Made by a program: the position numbers and the translations under genes
Shown: one piece after another, positions 35,329 to 45,817 of the stretch
Layout of the letters: each line of letters starts with the position of its first letter
How positions within the stretch are numbered: the first letter of the stretch is position 1
Assembly (NCBI GenBank): GCA_947179155.2
Contig: OX359283.1
Location: 11,892,847 to 11,956,846, forward strand
Source: Hedera helix
Lineage: Eukaryota; Streptophyta; Magnoliopsida; Apiales; Araliaceae
Length of the DNA stretch: 64,000 nt
Direction: 5' to 3'
Notes under the pieces: generated by a model
The model's input: only the letters and a program-made list of their open reading frames with translations
Databases searched by the model: none
Told to the model about the DNA's origin: nothing

Positions 35329-38300
35329 TGTAAGACCCCGAATTTTATGAAATATAAAATTTAATTTTTCTTCATATATATTTTTTCATGAAACAGTAAG
35401 TGGTTAAATTGACGAAATTGAAAGTTAAGGATGTTATGTGCAAATTTTATTTTGTCGGACAATATTCGCTTTGTCGGGGAATATTCGTTTTGTCAGGGAA
35501 TATTCGTGTCGTACGACGGCGCCGAAATAACTAATTATTGGTGGAACCCACAACGGAATATTTGTCGGATATAGAAAACGACAGAAGTAACCTTTTTAAA
35601 TAAAAATAGTCAACGGTGTTAACTGTTAAAATACCGGTAATAAAAGAATAGTAGAATACGGTAATTTATGGTATTTTTCTGTAGCACACGGTATTGCACA
35701 GTGTCTCATATTATTGGTCTGATAATTGACACCGTAACTGTTGCGCATCATTTCATCAATAATTATCACTGCATAATATTTTATGTTATCAATTCAATAA
35801 TTGTTGCTACACAGTATTTTGCATTATTGTTACTACACGACATGTTGCATTATTAAACCAATAATTGTCACAGTAACAAATGCATAGTAATTCATATTAT
35901 TGATCTGATAATCGACACAGTAGTCGTTGCATTATTTTGAATTATCGTTATCACTGTGGTAGAATTATTTTAGTTGTCATGTTACTAATTGGTATTTTTG
36001 CTTTATTAAAGAAAAAAAAAATATTATTATTTTTCAAAAATTACTATTCACTACCGGAGTTTACTATTCATTCCCGGAAAAATTACTATTCACTGACGGA
36101 AGTTACTGTTCATCTCGGGGAAAGTCACTGTTCATCTGCCGACAGAAGTTACTGTTCATTACTGTTCACTTTTTGAAAATTTTAAAATTACTGTGCAAAG
36201 TTACTGTGCAAGTATTGAAAATTTTTAAAACGTTTGCGCAGCCTCGGCTGAAAATTTTTCAGCCACCTACCACGCATAGTAACTTCTTTTCTCCTATAAA
36301 TAGCTTGCTCAGCTGAATAGAAAAATCACACCTAAAACATAGAATTTTTCTATAAGAATTTTATGAGTTTTCTCTGAGAATAGTAAGGTTATTTTGAGAG
36401 TTTGAAAGCCAAAAGGAGTGCAGGAATTTTTCAAGTAAGTCTTTTATTAAAGAGTTGTAATTTTATAAATTCCTATATTTCACGGTATCCACAAATCTTT
36501 CTTTAGAAGACTCTTCTATTAGAAGATTCATTTTTAAAAGCTTTCTTTGGAAGATTTATTTTGGAATATTATTTTTAAAACTATTTTAAAGTTGGTATTT
36601 TATACTACAAAAATTATGTTAAATATATATAATTTTGATAGTTCATAATATATGAGTTATCATACACTTTGAAGTTTACATGTTGTAATTACTAATTTTA
36701 TTATAAATATATAGGTTGATCAATCTCATTTTTATCAATATCCAGTCACTAGATAAGGTAAGAAATGTCATTTTTTTTACACTCTTGAACTTACTACGGT
36801 AAGGAATTTCATTTTCTTTCATACTCTTAAACTTATTACGGTAAGGAATGTCATTTTTTCTTACTTGTAAGGAATATCATATTCTTTCATCTTCTATTAT
36901 TTAAACTTACTACGGTAAGGAATATCATCTTCTTTCATATTCTAACTTATTACGGTAAGGAATACCATTCATTTCAAACTCTTAAATTTACTGTGGTAAG
37001 GAATATCATTCTTTTCACACTCTTAAACTTACTATGGTAAGGAATATCATTCTTTTCACACTCTTAAATTTACTACGGTAAGGAATACCATTCATTTCAA
37101 ACTCTTAAATTTAATGTGGTAAGGAATATTATTCTTTTCACACTCTTAAATTATTGCGGTAAGAAATGTCATTTTTTTTACACTCTTGAACTTGCTACGG
37201 TAAGGGATATTATTTTCTTTCATACTCCTGAATCGAAACTTATTATGGAACTATTGCTTCTATAATTCCTGAAAATATTATATGTTCCATAATAGTTGAA
37301 CTTCATTATTTCAACTGAACCTTCCTATTTTCTGAATCTTTCTATTGAACTGTAACCGTTATTCTGAACTGAGAATCTTGAATAACATTTTTAAATTTCA
37401 CTCCACATCATGTTGACAATTTGGACATTATTTGAATCTGCACAAAGTAAACTTCCGATACTTATTGTTTATCCTGTTTCTTCTGTTCATCAATTGTATC
37501 ACTATTATTTGTACTAATCATCAAGAATCAAGCTGTTGTGAATATCTGTGGCCGGGGGCACAGATGTGATATATTTGTTGAACAGATGATAGGTTAAAGG
37601 CGATATACTAGGTTAAAGGCGATACATCTGTTCGGTGTCTTTTATGGCACGTGGTGAATGTTCTCTTTGGCCCGTAGTGCAAAGATGAACTGTTGGTTGG
37701 TATGATTATGACCAAAGGCTGAATCTGGTATAATCATGACCGTTGGTGCTTTATTGAATATCTTTGGCCCGTAGTGCAAAGATGAACTGTTGATTGGTAT
37801 GATTATTACCAAAGGCTGAATCTGGTATAATCATGACTGTTGGTGTTATATTAAATGTCTTTGGCCCGTAGTGCAAATATGAACTGTTGATCTGCATGAT
37901 TATGATCAGGAACTGTGAATTTTTATTATCATGACTAATGGTATTTCAGGTGATAAAAGTTGATGATGTTTTTACTAAAAAGAGAAGCGAGTGGACATTA
38001 TAGTCTGCATTATTCTTCTAATAGATTGCTCATTCCGCCGCTATTTTTGATCTGAACGTTGTTTAAAAATTTAACTGCAGTTTCTGATATAAACCTTGTA
38101 GTCTGTTGTATTCTATCAGGAACTCAACTGTTGAAGGCTAATGATAATTTATTCGTCATTATCTTAGTCATGATATTTCTTACTGGGCTATTTGAGCTCA
38201 CCCTTTTGTTCCATTATTTTTCAACAGGAGATGAGAACGTAGCTGGGTCTAGCCGGGGGATGGAGTGAGGGTCCGAGGAATAGCTATCATAGTCTTCACG

Positions 38301-38453
38301 TGTTGTAAAATAGTGTGGCAATAATAGTGAAGACTTAGTTGTGTATTATTATACACTGTATTGTTGTACGTTGTGCTTTGTTCTAATAATTTTGTTGTAG
38401 TCTTTTGACGACTCAAGTTTGGGCTGTGTGGGCCTAGATTTGGGGGCATCACA
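35329..38453 (+). mobile_element. Solo LTR of family A in B's RT (left copy only)
   Basis: 3125 bp, TGTAAGACCCC to GGGGGCATCACA, flanked by perfect CAAAT (35324-35328 and 38454-38458). It is a promoter type I LTR with TATAAATAG near 36294-36302 and three 97-bp units around 37670-37860. The right-hand B copy has no insertion here (61801), so it came after, or was never shared in, the duplication. A solo LTR normally forms by recombination between the two LTRs of a full element. Confidence 0.92.
36750..37210 (+). repeat. Array of about 41-bp repeats with GGTAAG motifs
   Basis: About eleven imperfect units of the type CTTACTACGGTAAGGAATAT followed by CATTCTTTTCACACTCTTAAA lie just downstream of the inferred transcription start of this LTR. 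Each carries GGTAAG, close to a 5' splice site. Other family-A LTRs have one to six such units (for example 54220-54400). Confidence 0.8.
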
Positions 38454-39302
38454 CAAATGACATCACTAGACACTCAAAATGACCATAACGAGTTCTGAAT
38501 GCCGTTTTCGGGATATCCTCCTCCCTCACCTTCAGTTGATGATAACCCGTCCTCAAATCTATTTTCGAAAAGTATTTCGCTCCCTTAAGTTGATCAAACA
38601 GATCATCAATTCTGGGCAGCGGATATCTGTTCTTAATGGTGACCTTGTTCAACTCCCGGTAATCAATACAAAGCCTCATCGAACCATCCTTCTTCTTTAC
38701 AAACAGAACCGGTGCTCCCCATGGTGACACGCTTGGTCTGATGTAACCTTTATCTAACAGTTCATGCAGCTGAACCATCAATTCTTTCATTTCTACTGGT
38801 GTCATACGATACGGCGCCTTTGATATCGGTGCGGTCCCCGGTACCAAATCAATAACAAACTCCACTTCTCTGTCCGGCGGTAACCCCGGAATCTCTTCTG
38901 GGAAAACATCAGCGAATTCCCGTACAACAGGTATCTGACTCAGTTCGCCCTCGACACGTTGAGTATCGACCACATGAGCCAAATAACCTACGCACCCTTT
39001 CCTGAGCAACTTTCGTGCTTGCATCATCGTCAGACAACTTGATTGTCTCGGCGATTTACTACCGTAAAATATCACTTTGGACTTATTCGGAGTCTTTAAG
39101 TGCACACACTTCTTCTTACAGTCAATAACCGCCCCGTGACTCGATAGCCAATCCATCCCTAGGATTACATCAAACTCCCCCAGACGAATCGGTATCAAAT
39201 CTACGTTAAGTCTAAACCCTCGTAATTCAGCACAACAGTTCCTATGAATGTAGTCTACGGGAATGATTTCTTTGTTTGCTACTTCTACGTTCATAGGGTG
39301 TT
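38454..39302 (-). pseudogene. pol: Family-B protease end and RT N-terminal half, left copy
   Basis: Frame from about 39302 with MNVEVANKEIIPVDYIHR, the protease second motif VILGMDWLSSHGAVIDC, the linker FPEEIPGLPPDREVEF, and RT motifs from KAPYRMTPVEMKEL to GYHQLKVREEDIPKTAFRTRYGH. It is cut at 38458 by the solo LTR. The frame is displaced by -1 from gag at an A6 run (see 39303-40577). The wild-type Tekay arrangement is one gag-pol frame, so this is a defect or a frameshift signal. Confidence 0.9.
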
Positions 39303-40577
39303 CTAGCTTTTTTGAGGTAAATCTAATCTCTTAGCAAAATCTTCAGAAACAAATGAGCAGGTAGCACCCGAATCAAACAATACATATGCATTAATATCAT
39401 TGATCGGGATGATACCTGACACCACGTCCTTGGAGTCGACTGCATCCTGCACAGTCATGTTGAAGGTGCGCGCTGTGGGTCGGTTGGCCTGACTGGCTGG
39501 CCCTCCAATGCTCAGCCTGTTGTTGTTGTTGTTGTTATTGTTGTTGTTGCCTCTGTTGCCACTCCCAGCGTCTCCCTTCCTCTTTGGGCAGTCTTTGGCA
39601 TGATGATCGGTTGCTCCACAGGAGAAACATACTCCCTTCATCTTCTTCGGGCATTGTGGAGCCATGTGCCCTGGCTGTCCGCAGCTATAGCAAACACTCT
39701 TCCCTTTCAAGCATTCGCCCGTGTGGTTCTTACCACAATTGTTGCATTTGCCTACTTTCTTAGCCTCTCCTCCAGATTTGTTACCTCCGGACGATTGACT
39801 CTCATTCCACTTTCGTTTATTGGGGTTGCTGCCTCCACTGCTCCCTGTCTTCTGTCCTTCATGACCTTTCTTCCTCTCCTGGTTGAATTTAGCCAGGGCC
39901 TCACTTCCACCCTCTGCAATGATTGCCCTTTCCAATAGTTCTGCAAAGCTTTTGATTTTTAATACCGCTACAGAACGGTACACCCACGGCTTCAGTCCCA
40001 GCTCAAACCTCCGAGCCTTCCTAGCCTCTGTATCCACTTGATGAGTTGCAAACCTTGCCAACTCATTAAACTTGGCCGCATACTCGGCCACAGACATACT
40101 CCCCTGTTTTAGCTCGAGAAATTTCACCTCCATTTCTTGCTGCATGCTTTCTGGAAAGTAGTTTTCCAGAAACATTTCCTTAAAGTGTGCCCAGGTGATG
40201 ACGCCTTCTCCCGCACGGCCCTTGTTGGCCTTCCACCAGTAGTTCGCCTCCCCCTTCATCATGAAGGTAGCGAAACTAGTCTTCTGTGCTTCGGCCACCC
40301 TAGCGACCTCAAATACCTTCTCCATTTTCTCGATCCAAGTCTGTGCCTCGATCGGGTTTAGAGTTCCCTGAAACTCCGGTGGTCCAACCAGTTTGAAGTC
40401 CTTAAAGTTTGCCAAGTGCGGCGCTGGCTGCGGTGCTGGTTGTACTACCACTGGTGGGGGTCTAGTTTGCATGGCTTCCGCCAGCATTTCTGCAAACATC
40501 CTCATAGGATTGGGTTGATCCCCAACCTCACTCACTGACTCTGGGATACGTTGATTGCGTGGTCTACCTCTCGGCAT
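39303..40577 (-). CDS. gag: Family-B Gag with start of protease, left copy
   Basis: A 424-residue ORF begins MPRGRPRNQRIPES at ATG 40575-40577. It has the retrotransposon Gag capsid domain (FKLVGPPEFQGTLNPIEAQT, KGEANYWWKANKGRA, FLENYFPESMQQEMEVKFLEL, RRFELGLKPWV). A basic linker follows, then three zinc knuckles (CNNCGKNHTGEC, CYSCGQPGHMAPQC, CFSCGATDHHAKDC), a run of 10 Asn codons, and the protease active site LFDSGATCSFVS. It stops at TAG just after CCTCAAAAAAGC. The next frame begins 8 nt on in the -1 frame. Gag itself is intact and would form particles by family role. The copy at 62649 differs by one codon in the Asn run. Confidence 0.92.
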   Translation of the reverse strand: MPRGRPRNQRIPESVSEVGDQPNPMRMFAEMLAEAMQTRPPPVVVQPAPQPAPHLANFKDFKLVGPPEFQGTLNPIEAQTWIEKMEKVFEVARVAEAQKTSFATFMMKGEANYWWKANKGRAGEGVITWAHFKEMFLENYFPESMQQEMEVKFLELKQGSMSVAEYAAKFNELARFATHQVDTEARKARRFELGLKPWVYRSVAVLKIKSFAELLERAIIAEGGSEALAKFNQERKKGHEGQKTGSSGGSNPNKRKWNESQSSGGNKSGGEAKKVGKCNNCGKNHTGECLKGKSVCYSCGQPGHMAPQCPKKMKGVCFSCGATDHHAKDCPKRKGDAGSGNRGNNNNNNNNNNRLSIGGPASQANRPTARTFNMTVQDAVDSKDVVSGIIPINDINAYVLFDSGATCSFVSEDFAKRLDLPQKS

Positions 40578-40976
40578 GATCTGCTAAAGAGCAAATCTTA
40601 GACTTATGCTTATAGTTCTACACATTATGTTAGCCAAATTAACATTTAAATTTAAACTATATATCAAGCATATTTGATTTAAACAAGGAAATAACTGCAT
40701 TTATATTCATATACCAATGTTTTAGTACAGACTCAACAAGTGGCATACTTCTATAAACGCTCAAGGCACAAATTGCCTAATAACGACTATCCTCTGACGA
40801 ACAAAAGTGAGGATTCACAACCATCAACCCCCCCTAACAGAACAAAAGTTGGGGTCTAACTGACATCCTATGCATACATAAAAAAATATAAAGGCTTACA
40901 ACAGCTGAAACATCCCTAATAGAAACAAAATGTGGGACTTGTTACTTCTAGATACAAATAAGATAACAATAATAAA
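40578..40976 (-). other. Spacer between the extra ORF and gag of family B
   Basis: AT-rich untranslated segment of about 400 bp. No ORF is seen. It would be the intercistronic or spliced leader upstream of the Gag ATG. Confidence 0.5.
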
Positions 40977-41786
40977 TCACCGCCTGCTGCGGTGAACAGT
41001 CCTACGAATAGCCCTGCGTAAAGCCTGCTGGGCCAACTCCTCCACTGTACGGCGACGAATCCAGCGTCTGCTGTTACCCGCCTCCCTAGGGTGCCTCCTA
41101 ACCCGACGCCTCAGTCGATCAAACGAAGTGCGAAGAGCATATTCTAAGGTGTCGACCCTAGCAGCTCTCTCCCTATCAAGCTCAGCCCTGACTGTCTGGA
41201 GAACTGTCTGACTAGCCATCTCCCTAGCATCCAACCTCTCCACCGTCTGCCTCAGCTGACTATTCTGGATCATCAGCTGCTGCACAGTAGGACCCAACGG
41301 AGGTGCAGCGCTCTCCAACTGCTGAATTTTGGCCTGCAAATCGGCCATCTTCTCCTTAAGTTCCATGTTCTCACCAGAGAACATGTAAGCTGCGTCTCTA
41401 TACTGCTCCTCAGTCTGCTGGTGAATCTGGTTCTGCTCCTCTAGGTGCTGAACCCTCTCTTCTAGCTCATCATTAGCCGTAGTCAAAGTATCGATGATGT
41501 CATTGGCAGTAGTGCCCATGCCATCAGCATACTCTGTTGGCTCCTCCTGCTCGTCATCCTCAGAATCGGCCTCATCCTCAGATTCGGCTTCCTCCTCACT
41601 ATAGGGCCTCATCACCCCACCCCTGACGGGCTCTGCGGCATCCCTACTATCATCCTCCTCCAGATCGGACTCTCCTACTGGTGCTACAGGTGCAACGGGT
41701 GCATACCCTACCAACTGCTGCGTATCCACTGGGATATCAATGAATACCACGTCCTCTCGAGCTCCGCTCGTCTCGCCTATAGCCAT
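40977..41786 (-). CDS. Additional sense ORF of family B: acidic, coiled-coil, Arg-rich protein
   Basis: An ORF of 269 codons lies between the PBS and gag in the same sense. It starts MAIGETSGAREDVVF at ATG 41784-41786, though an in-frame ATG at 41811-41813 would add nine hydrophobic residues. Three parts are visible: a strongly acidic region (LEEDDSRDAAEP, EEEAESEDEADSEDDEQEE), a long heptad-like coiled coil (LEERVQHLEEQNQIHQQ, MELKEKMADLQAKIQQLE, LRQTVERLDAREM), and a basic tail rich in Arg (RLRRRVRRHPREAG, RRAIRRTVHRSRR). It has no RT, Gag or protease motif. Chromoviruses normally lack a gene here. It is uninterrupted in an element whose pol is broken. Function is unknown; RNA or chromatin binding through the tail is a guess. 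Confidence 0.75.
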   Translation of the reverse strand: MAIGETSGAREDVVFIDIPVDTQQLVGYAPVAPVAPVGESDLEEDDSRDAAEPVRGGVMRPYSEEEAESEDEADSEDDEQEEPTEYADGMGTTANDIIDTLTTANDELEERVQHLEEQNQIHQQTEEQYRDAAYMFSGENMELKEKMADLQAKIQQLESAAPPLGPTVQQLMIQNSQLRQTVERLDAREMASQTVLQTVRAELDRERAARVDTLEYALRTSFDRLRRRVRRHPREAGNSRRWIRRRTVEELAQQALRRAIRRTVHRSRR

Positions 41787-42005
41787 CCTACAACACAACA
41801 GAAAAACTAACATCAGTACAACAATAAAATATATTCATTGAAGAAATGAAATTATATTTCATTGGGTACGACTCGACTCGATGAATTCCCCAATTCATCA
41901 AAACCACATAGGATAAATCTCCTCGATTTATCTCCTAACACTCAATACGAGTTTAATACTAAGGTTATAACTTAGGTTTCGCAATCCTAACGTTTCTAAC
42001 ATACG

Positions 42006-42017
42006 GCTCTGATACCA
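42006..42017 (-). other. Primer-binding site of family B
   Basis: Minus strand TGGTATCAGAGC matches the 3' end complement of initiator tRNA-Met, 3 nt inside the LTR end (TCACA GGT TGG...). It shows that 42021-45766 serves as the 5' LTR of the left B copy. Confidence 0.88.
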
Positions 42018-42020
42018 ACC

Positions 42021-45000
42021 TGTGACGCCCCCAAATTCGAATTCCAAATACCCGGATCCGGTCATCACGATCCAATACAAACATTCACCTCTAAACAACA
42101 TACAATAACTAAATGCGGAATAATAAACATATGTTGTTCATTCAAAAGGTGTTACTAGTCCCAAGATACGATAACCTTACAAAAAAGTACACAAATACCC
42201 TTAATAAAGTACTTAGGGTTTATATTACATAACAGTTAATTTAAATTAACTACAGGGCTGCATCTCGAAGTCTATTACTTCATCTTTCCTTTACCCTTGT
42301 TCTTTCCCGACGTCTCGGGTTGCACTGCAATAAGGTTTCATGATATAGCAAGAGTGAGCAACTAGTTTGCTCAACAAGTTTAAATAACAACAAGGAACAA
42401 TATATTATGAATGAAAGGGAATAGCTGAACAATTCAATAATGTGAATAACATAAGCAGGAATAACAAGTTGCTTTTAAAAATTAGGATAGTCAAATAGAC
42501 TATGAACTATAAATATCCACTGTAGTCAATAGCAGGTTGACTCAATGGTTACTACCAGAAATATGTACCCGAGGGGATCAACCTCAGTACAATATGTGTA
42601 TGCATAACATTTAATTTCCGTATTTTTATACATGATATTAGATACAGGGTACTCCCCTATAATAAAGGGGTGTTCACAATAGTTTAAGAATCCGCATCTT
42701 CAATGATTTGGATAGCTTTTAAAATCTTTAACATAATGTCTAGCAGAACAATGGCTTAGACCTACTTTGAACAGTTCTTTAAACGGTAGAACAGTAATTA
42801 AGTACAAGTCAACGACTGTACAATCTCAAGTGCAACAAGTGCGAATAACAATAATATCGATGTGGAATAATTGTAAAGTAATTAAACCACTCAAAGCATG
42901 CTTGGAAATAACAGTTCAAGCTTAAATAAATAATTTGCTCAATGAAATGAGTTTAGAGATAAGGAACTTGCCTGTCTGCTCAGCTACAATATATGTCTAG
43001 CTTTAACTAACTGACTTTGAAAAGACCTAACATTAATAAAGTTGGTCTAATAATTAGTACGGCGTATTTGCACAACTATACGCTCACTAAGGTACTTATT
43101 TATCATATAAGTACTAACACATAATTTACGTTAGTCGAAATAATATTATTAACCTTATAGACCCTCAATCAAATTAGGTTAATAATTTAATAAGTTAGAA
43201 AATATTTTTCTTAAGCGTTGGACACTTATTGAACCTTTAAACAACTTATTACCATTGTTTAATTAAAGTATAATTAAATTCAATTTATTTTATTAACTCA
43301 ATCTCTATTTAATTACTATTTAATATTGATTAAATAGAAATTAATTAATTAACTCTAGTTATTATTTAAAATAAATAATAACTAATTGTACATACTTATT
43401 ATTTAATTATAATTAAATAATAAATAATTATTAACTTAATTTTAACCTTCTTTAATTTAATGTTAATCAACTAATAGTTAACTAAGTAATTAACCTTACC
43501 TATTATTTAATTTAAGGAAATTAAATAATAGTTTACTCATTTTAATCCTCTTTAATTATTATTTAATGTCAATTAAATAATAATTAATTATTTAATTAAT
43601 TTTAATTATTGTTTAAGATTAAATAAAATTTAATTTATTTATCCTTATTTATTATTTAAATTAAATAACTTAATTTCCCTTAATCATTATTTAATGTTAA
43701 TTAAATAATAATTAATTACTTAGTTATCCTTATTTATTATTTAATAATATTTAAATAATAAATAGTTAATTTATAAATTTTTATATCTTCTTTAATTATT
43801 ATTTAATGTGAATTAAATAATAATTGTTAATTTATCTCCTTTATTTATTATTGACATAATAAATAACTAATAAATTTATTTAACTTAACCATATTTAGCT
43901 AACTAGATTAATATTTAAAATATTTAAATATTAAACTTATTGAAAAGTATCCTCCCCAATATTATTTTTGTATTATTATTATTTTTGTTAAAATTTTAAA
44001 TTAGTTTTTAAATATTTAAATTATTTAAATTTAACCCGAATGGCATTTTCGTAAATAAGTTGAAAACTGATCCGAGGGCAAAATGGTAATTCTACCAAGA
44101 AAAACACGGAGGAGCAGTATCGTAATTTAACCGAAAACTTACTCCCGCGCATGGCGCGGCTAACAGTGTCGCGCATTGCGCGGCCAGTGTTAATTTTTTT
44201 TTCCCCAAACAGAATATGAACAGTGTCCGGCAATACCCATTTTAAATAAAAATATACCATCAATTAAGCTTTAAATTATCAATAAAAATCCAAAAAATAT
44301 ACCAATCACCTTATATTAATTTATAACATGAAAAATAAATTTTTCATGATTTAATATCATTATTTTTTTGTAAAAATTTTTACATCACATAAACTACCAT
44401 AAATCATAACTTTTTGTATATAACTCCATTTTGAGTGATTCAAACTTTATTTTTCTCATGATTTAATGTTCTATAATATTAGAACATCAAATCTAAGTTT
44501 TATAAAAATATTTTTGGTCATATATTTCAAGACTTGATTATACACTATTAAACACATATTTTAGCATACAAATGATACCAAAATACAAACCAAGCATATT
44601 AAACTCAAGCATGGTCTAAATATTACTACCACACATTATTAACTATATTAACATATTTATATACACATGTTAGTTTAAAACAAAATTAGATTTAGAATAA
44701 CCATTACCTTGATTTAATGGCTATCCTCCTTTTTCTTTCAAAATATGTGGTGAAAGAAGGTGACATGAACCAAGAACTCCTTCTCTTGGTATTTTTGCTC
44801 TCAAAATATTTTTCTACACTCTCAAATGCTCTCTAGCTTACAAAGTGGAAGAAGAAGAAATGATCAACATGCATTCCCAAATTGTAAGTATACTTACAAT
44901 TTGGATAGATATAAAACTTATATCTATTAAAATTGTCATAATGAGAGTAGCAAGGATACTTACACAAGCTAGCACAAGGAATGGGTTGCATGACACATTT

Positions 45001-45766
45001 GGTAAAAAGAAGAATGGTGTCTATGTACTTTAAAAATAAAACAAGCAATCTTTTAATTAAATAATTGAAAAATAACAAAAAATCAAATTTTCTCTCTCTC
45101 CTTGTATGCTCTCGGCTGATAGCAATTTGGTTGTCCCAAAATTGAGTCACTTTCACTTTTTAATTAATTAATTAGTTATTTAATTATTTTTCCAAATGGG
45201 CCAAGTATTGGGCTTTAATTTAAAATACCAATTGGGCTTCTATTAAATTGTTTGGGCTACTAAATTGTCAAATTTTATTATTCTCCACTTGGGCTACTAA
45301 TTGACCCATGTTGGGCTAATTTAATAATTTACACATTAATTATTCAATCCATGATTAAATAAATAATTAGATTGAATAAATAATTAAATATTCTAACCCA
45401 TTAGTATTAAATTACTAAATGGACTAATAAATATTATTATTAATATTTCACATTATTTACATTAATTAATAATCATATTAATTAATTTATTATATTTAAT
45501 TAACTCATTATATTCAATTTAATTGAATATTTAATTAATAGAAAACTTATCAATTATTTTGATATTAAAACTTTAGGGTTTGTTCACTAATTTAATAACA
45601 TATTAGTGACCCCCCTTTAATTAATTTTAGTAATTAATTACATAATTATTTAATCACATAATTAATTAATCACATAAAAAGATTTAAATAATCTCGTAAA
45701 ACTAACTCGTTGGAAATTAAATTAATAATTTAATTAATAATGACGTGGAAATTCTAGGACATTACA
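42021..45766 (-). repeat. LTR of family B shared by two tandem B copies
   Basis: Minus strand: starts TGTAATGTCCTAGAATTTCC at 45766 and ends GGGGGCGTCACA at 42021, 3746 bp. On its left a PBS and gag follow, so it is a 5' LTR for the left copy. On its right a polypurine tract and integrase end, so it is the 3' LTR of the right copy. The interior has very AT-rich ATTATTTAAT palindromic repeats (43240-43900) and a duplicated GCGCATGGCGCGGC / GCGCATTGCGCGGC (44147-44185). The small ORFs inside look random. Confidence 0.9.
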
Positions 45767-45783
45767 TTCTCCCCCCCCCCCTT
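45767..45783 (-). other. Polypurine tract of family B
   Basis: Minus strand AAG followed by a run of about 12 G and AGAA, directly before the LTR start. The long homopolymer is prone to length error. Confidence 0.75.
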
Positions 45784-45817
45784 ATAAAAATTCCGTCATC
45801 GGAATTGAAAAATAAGG

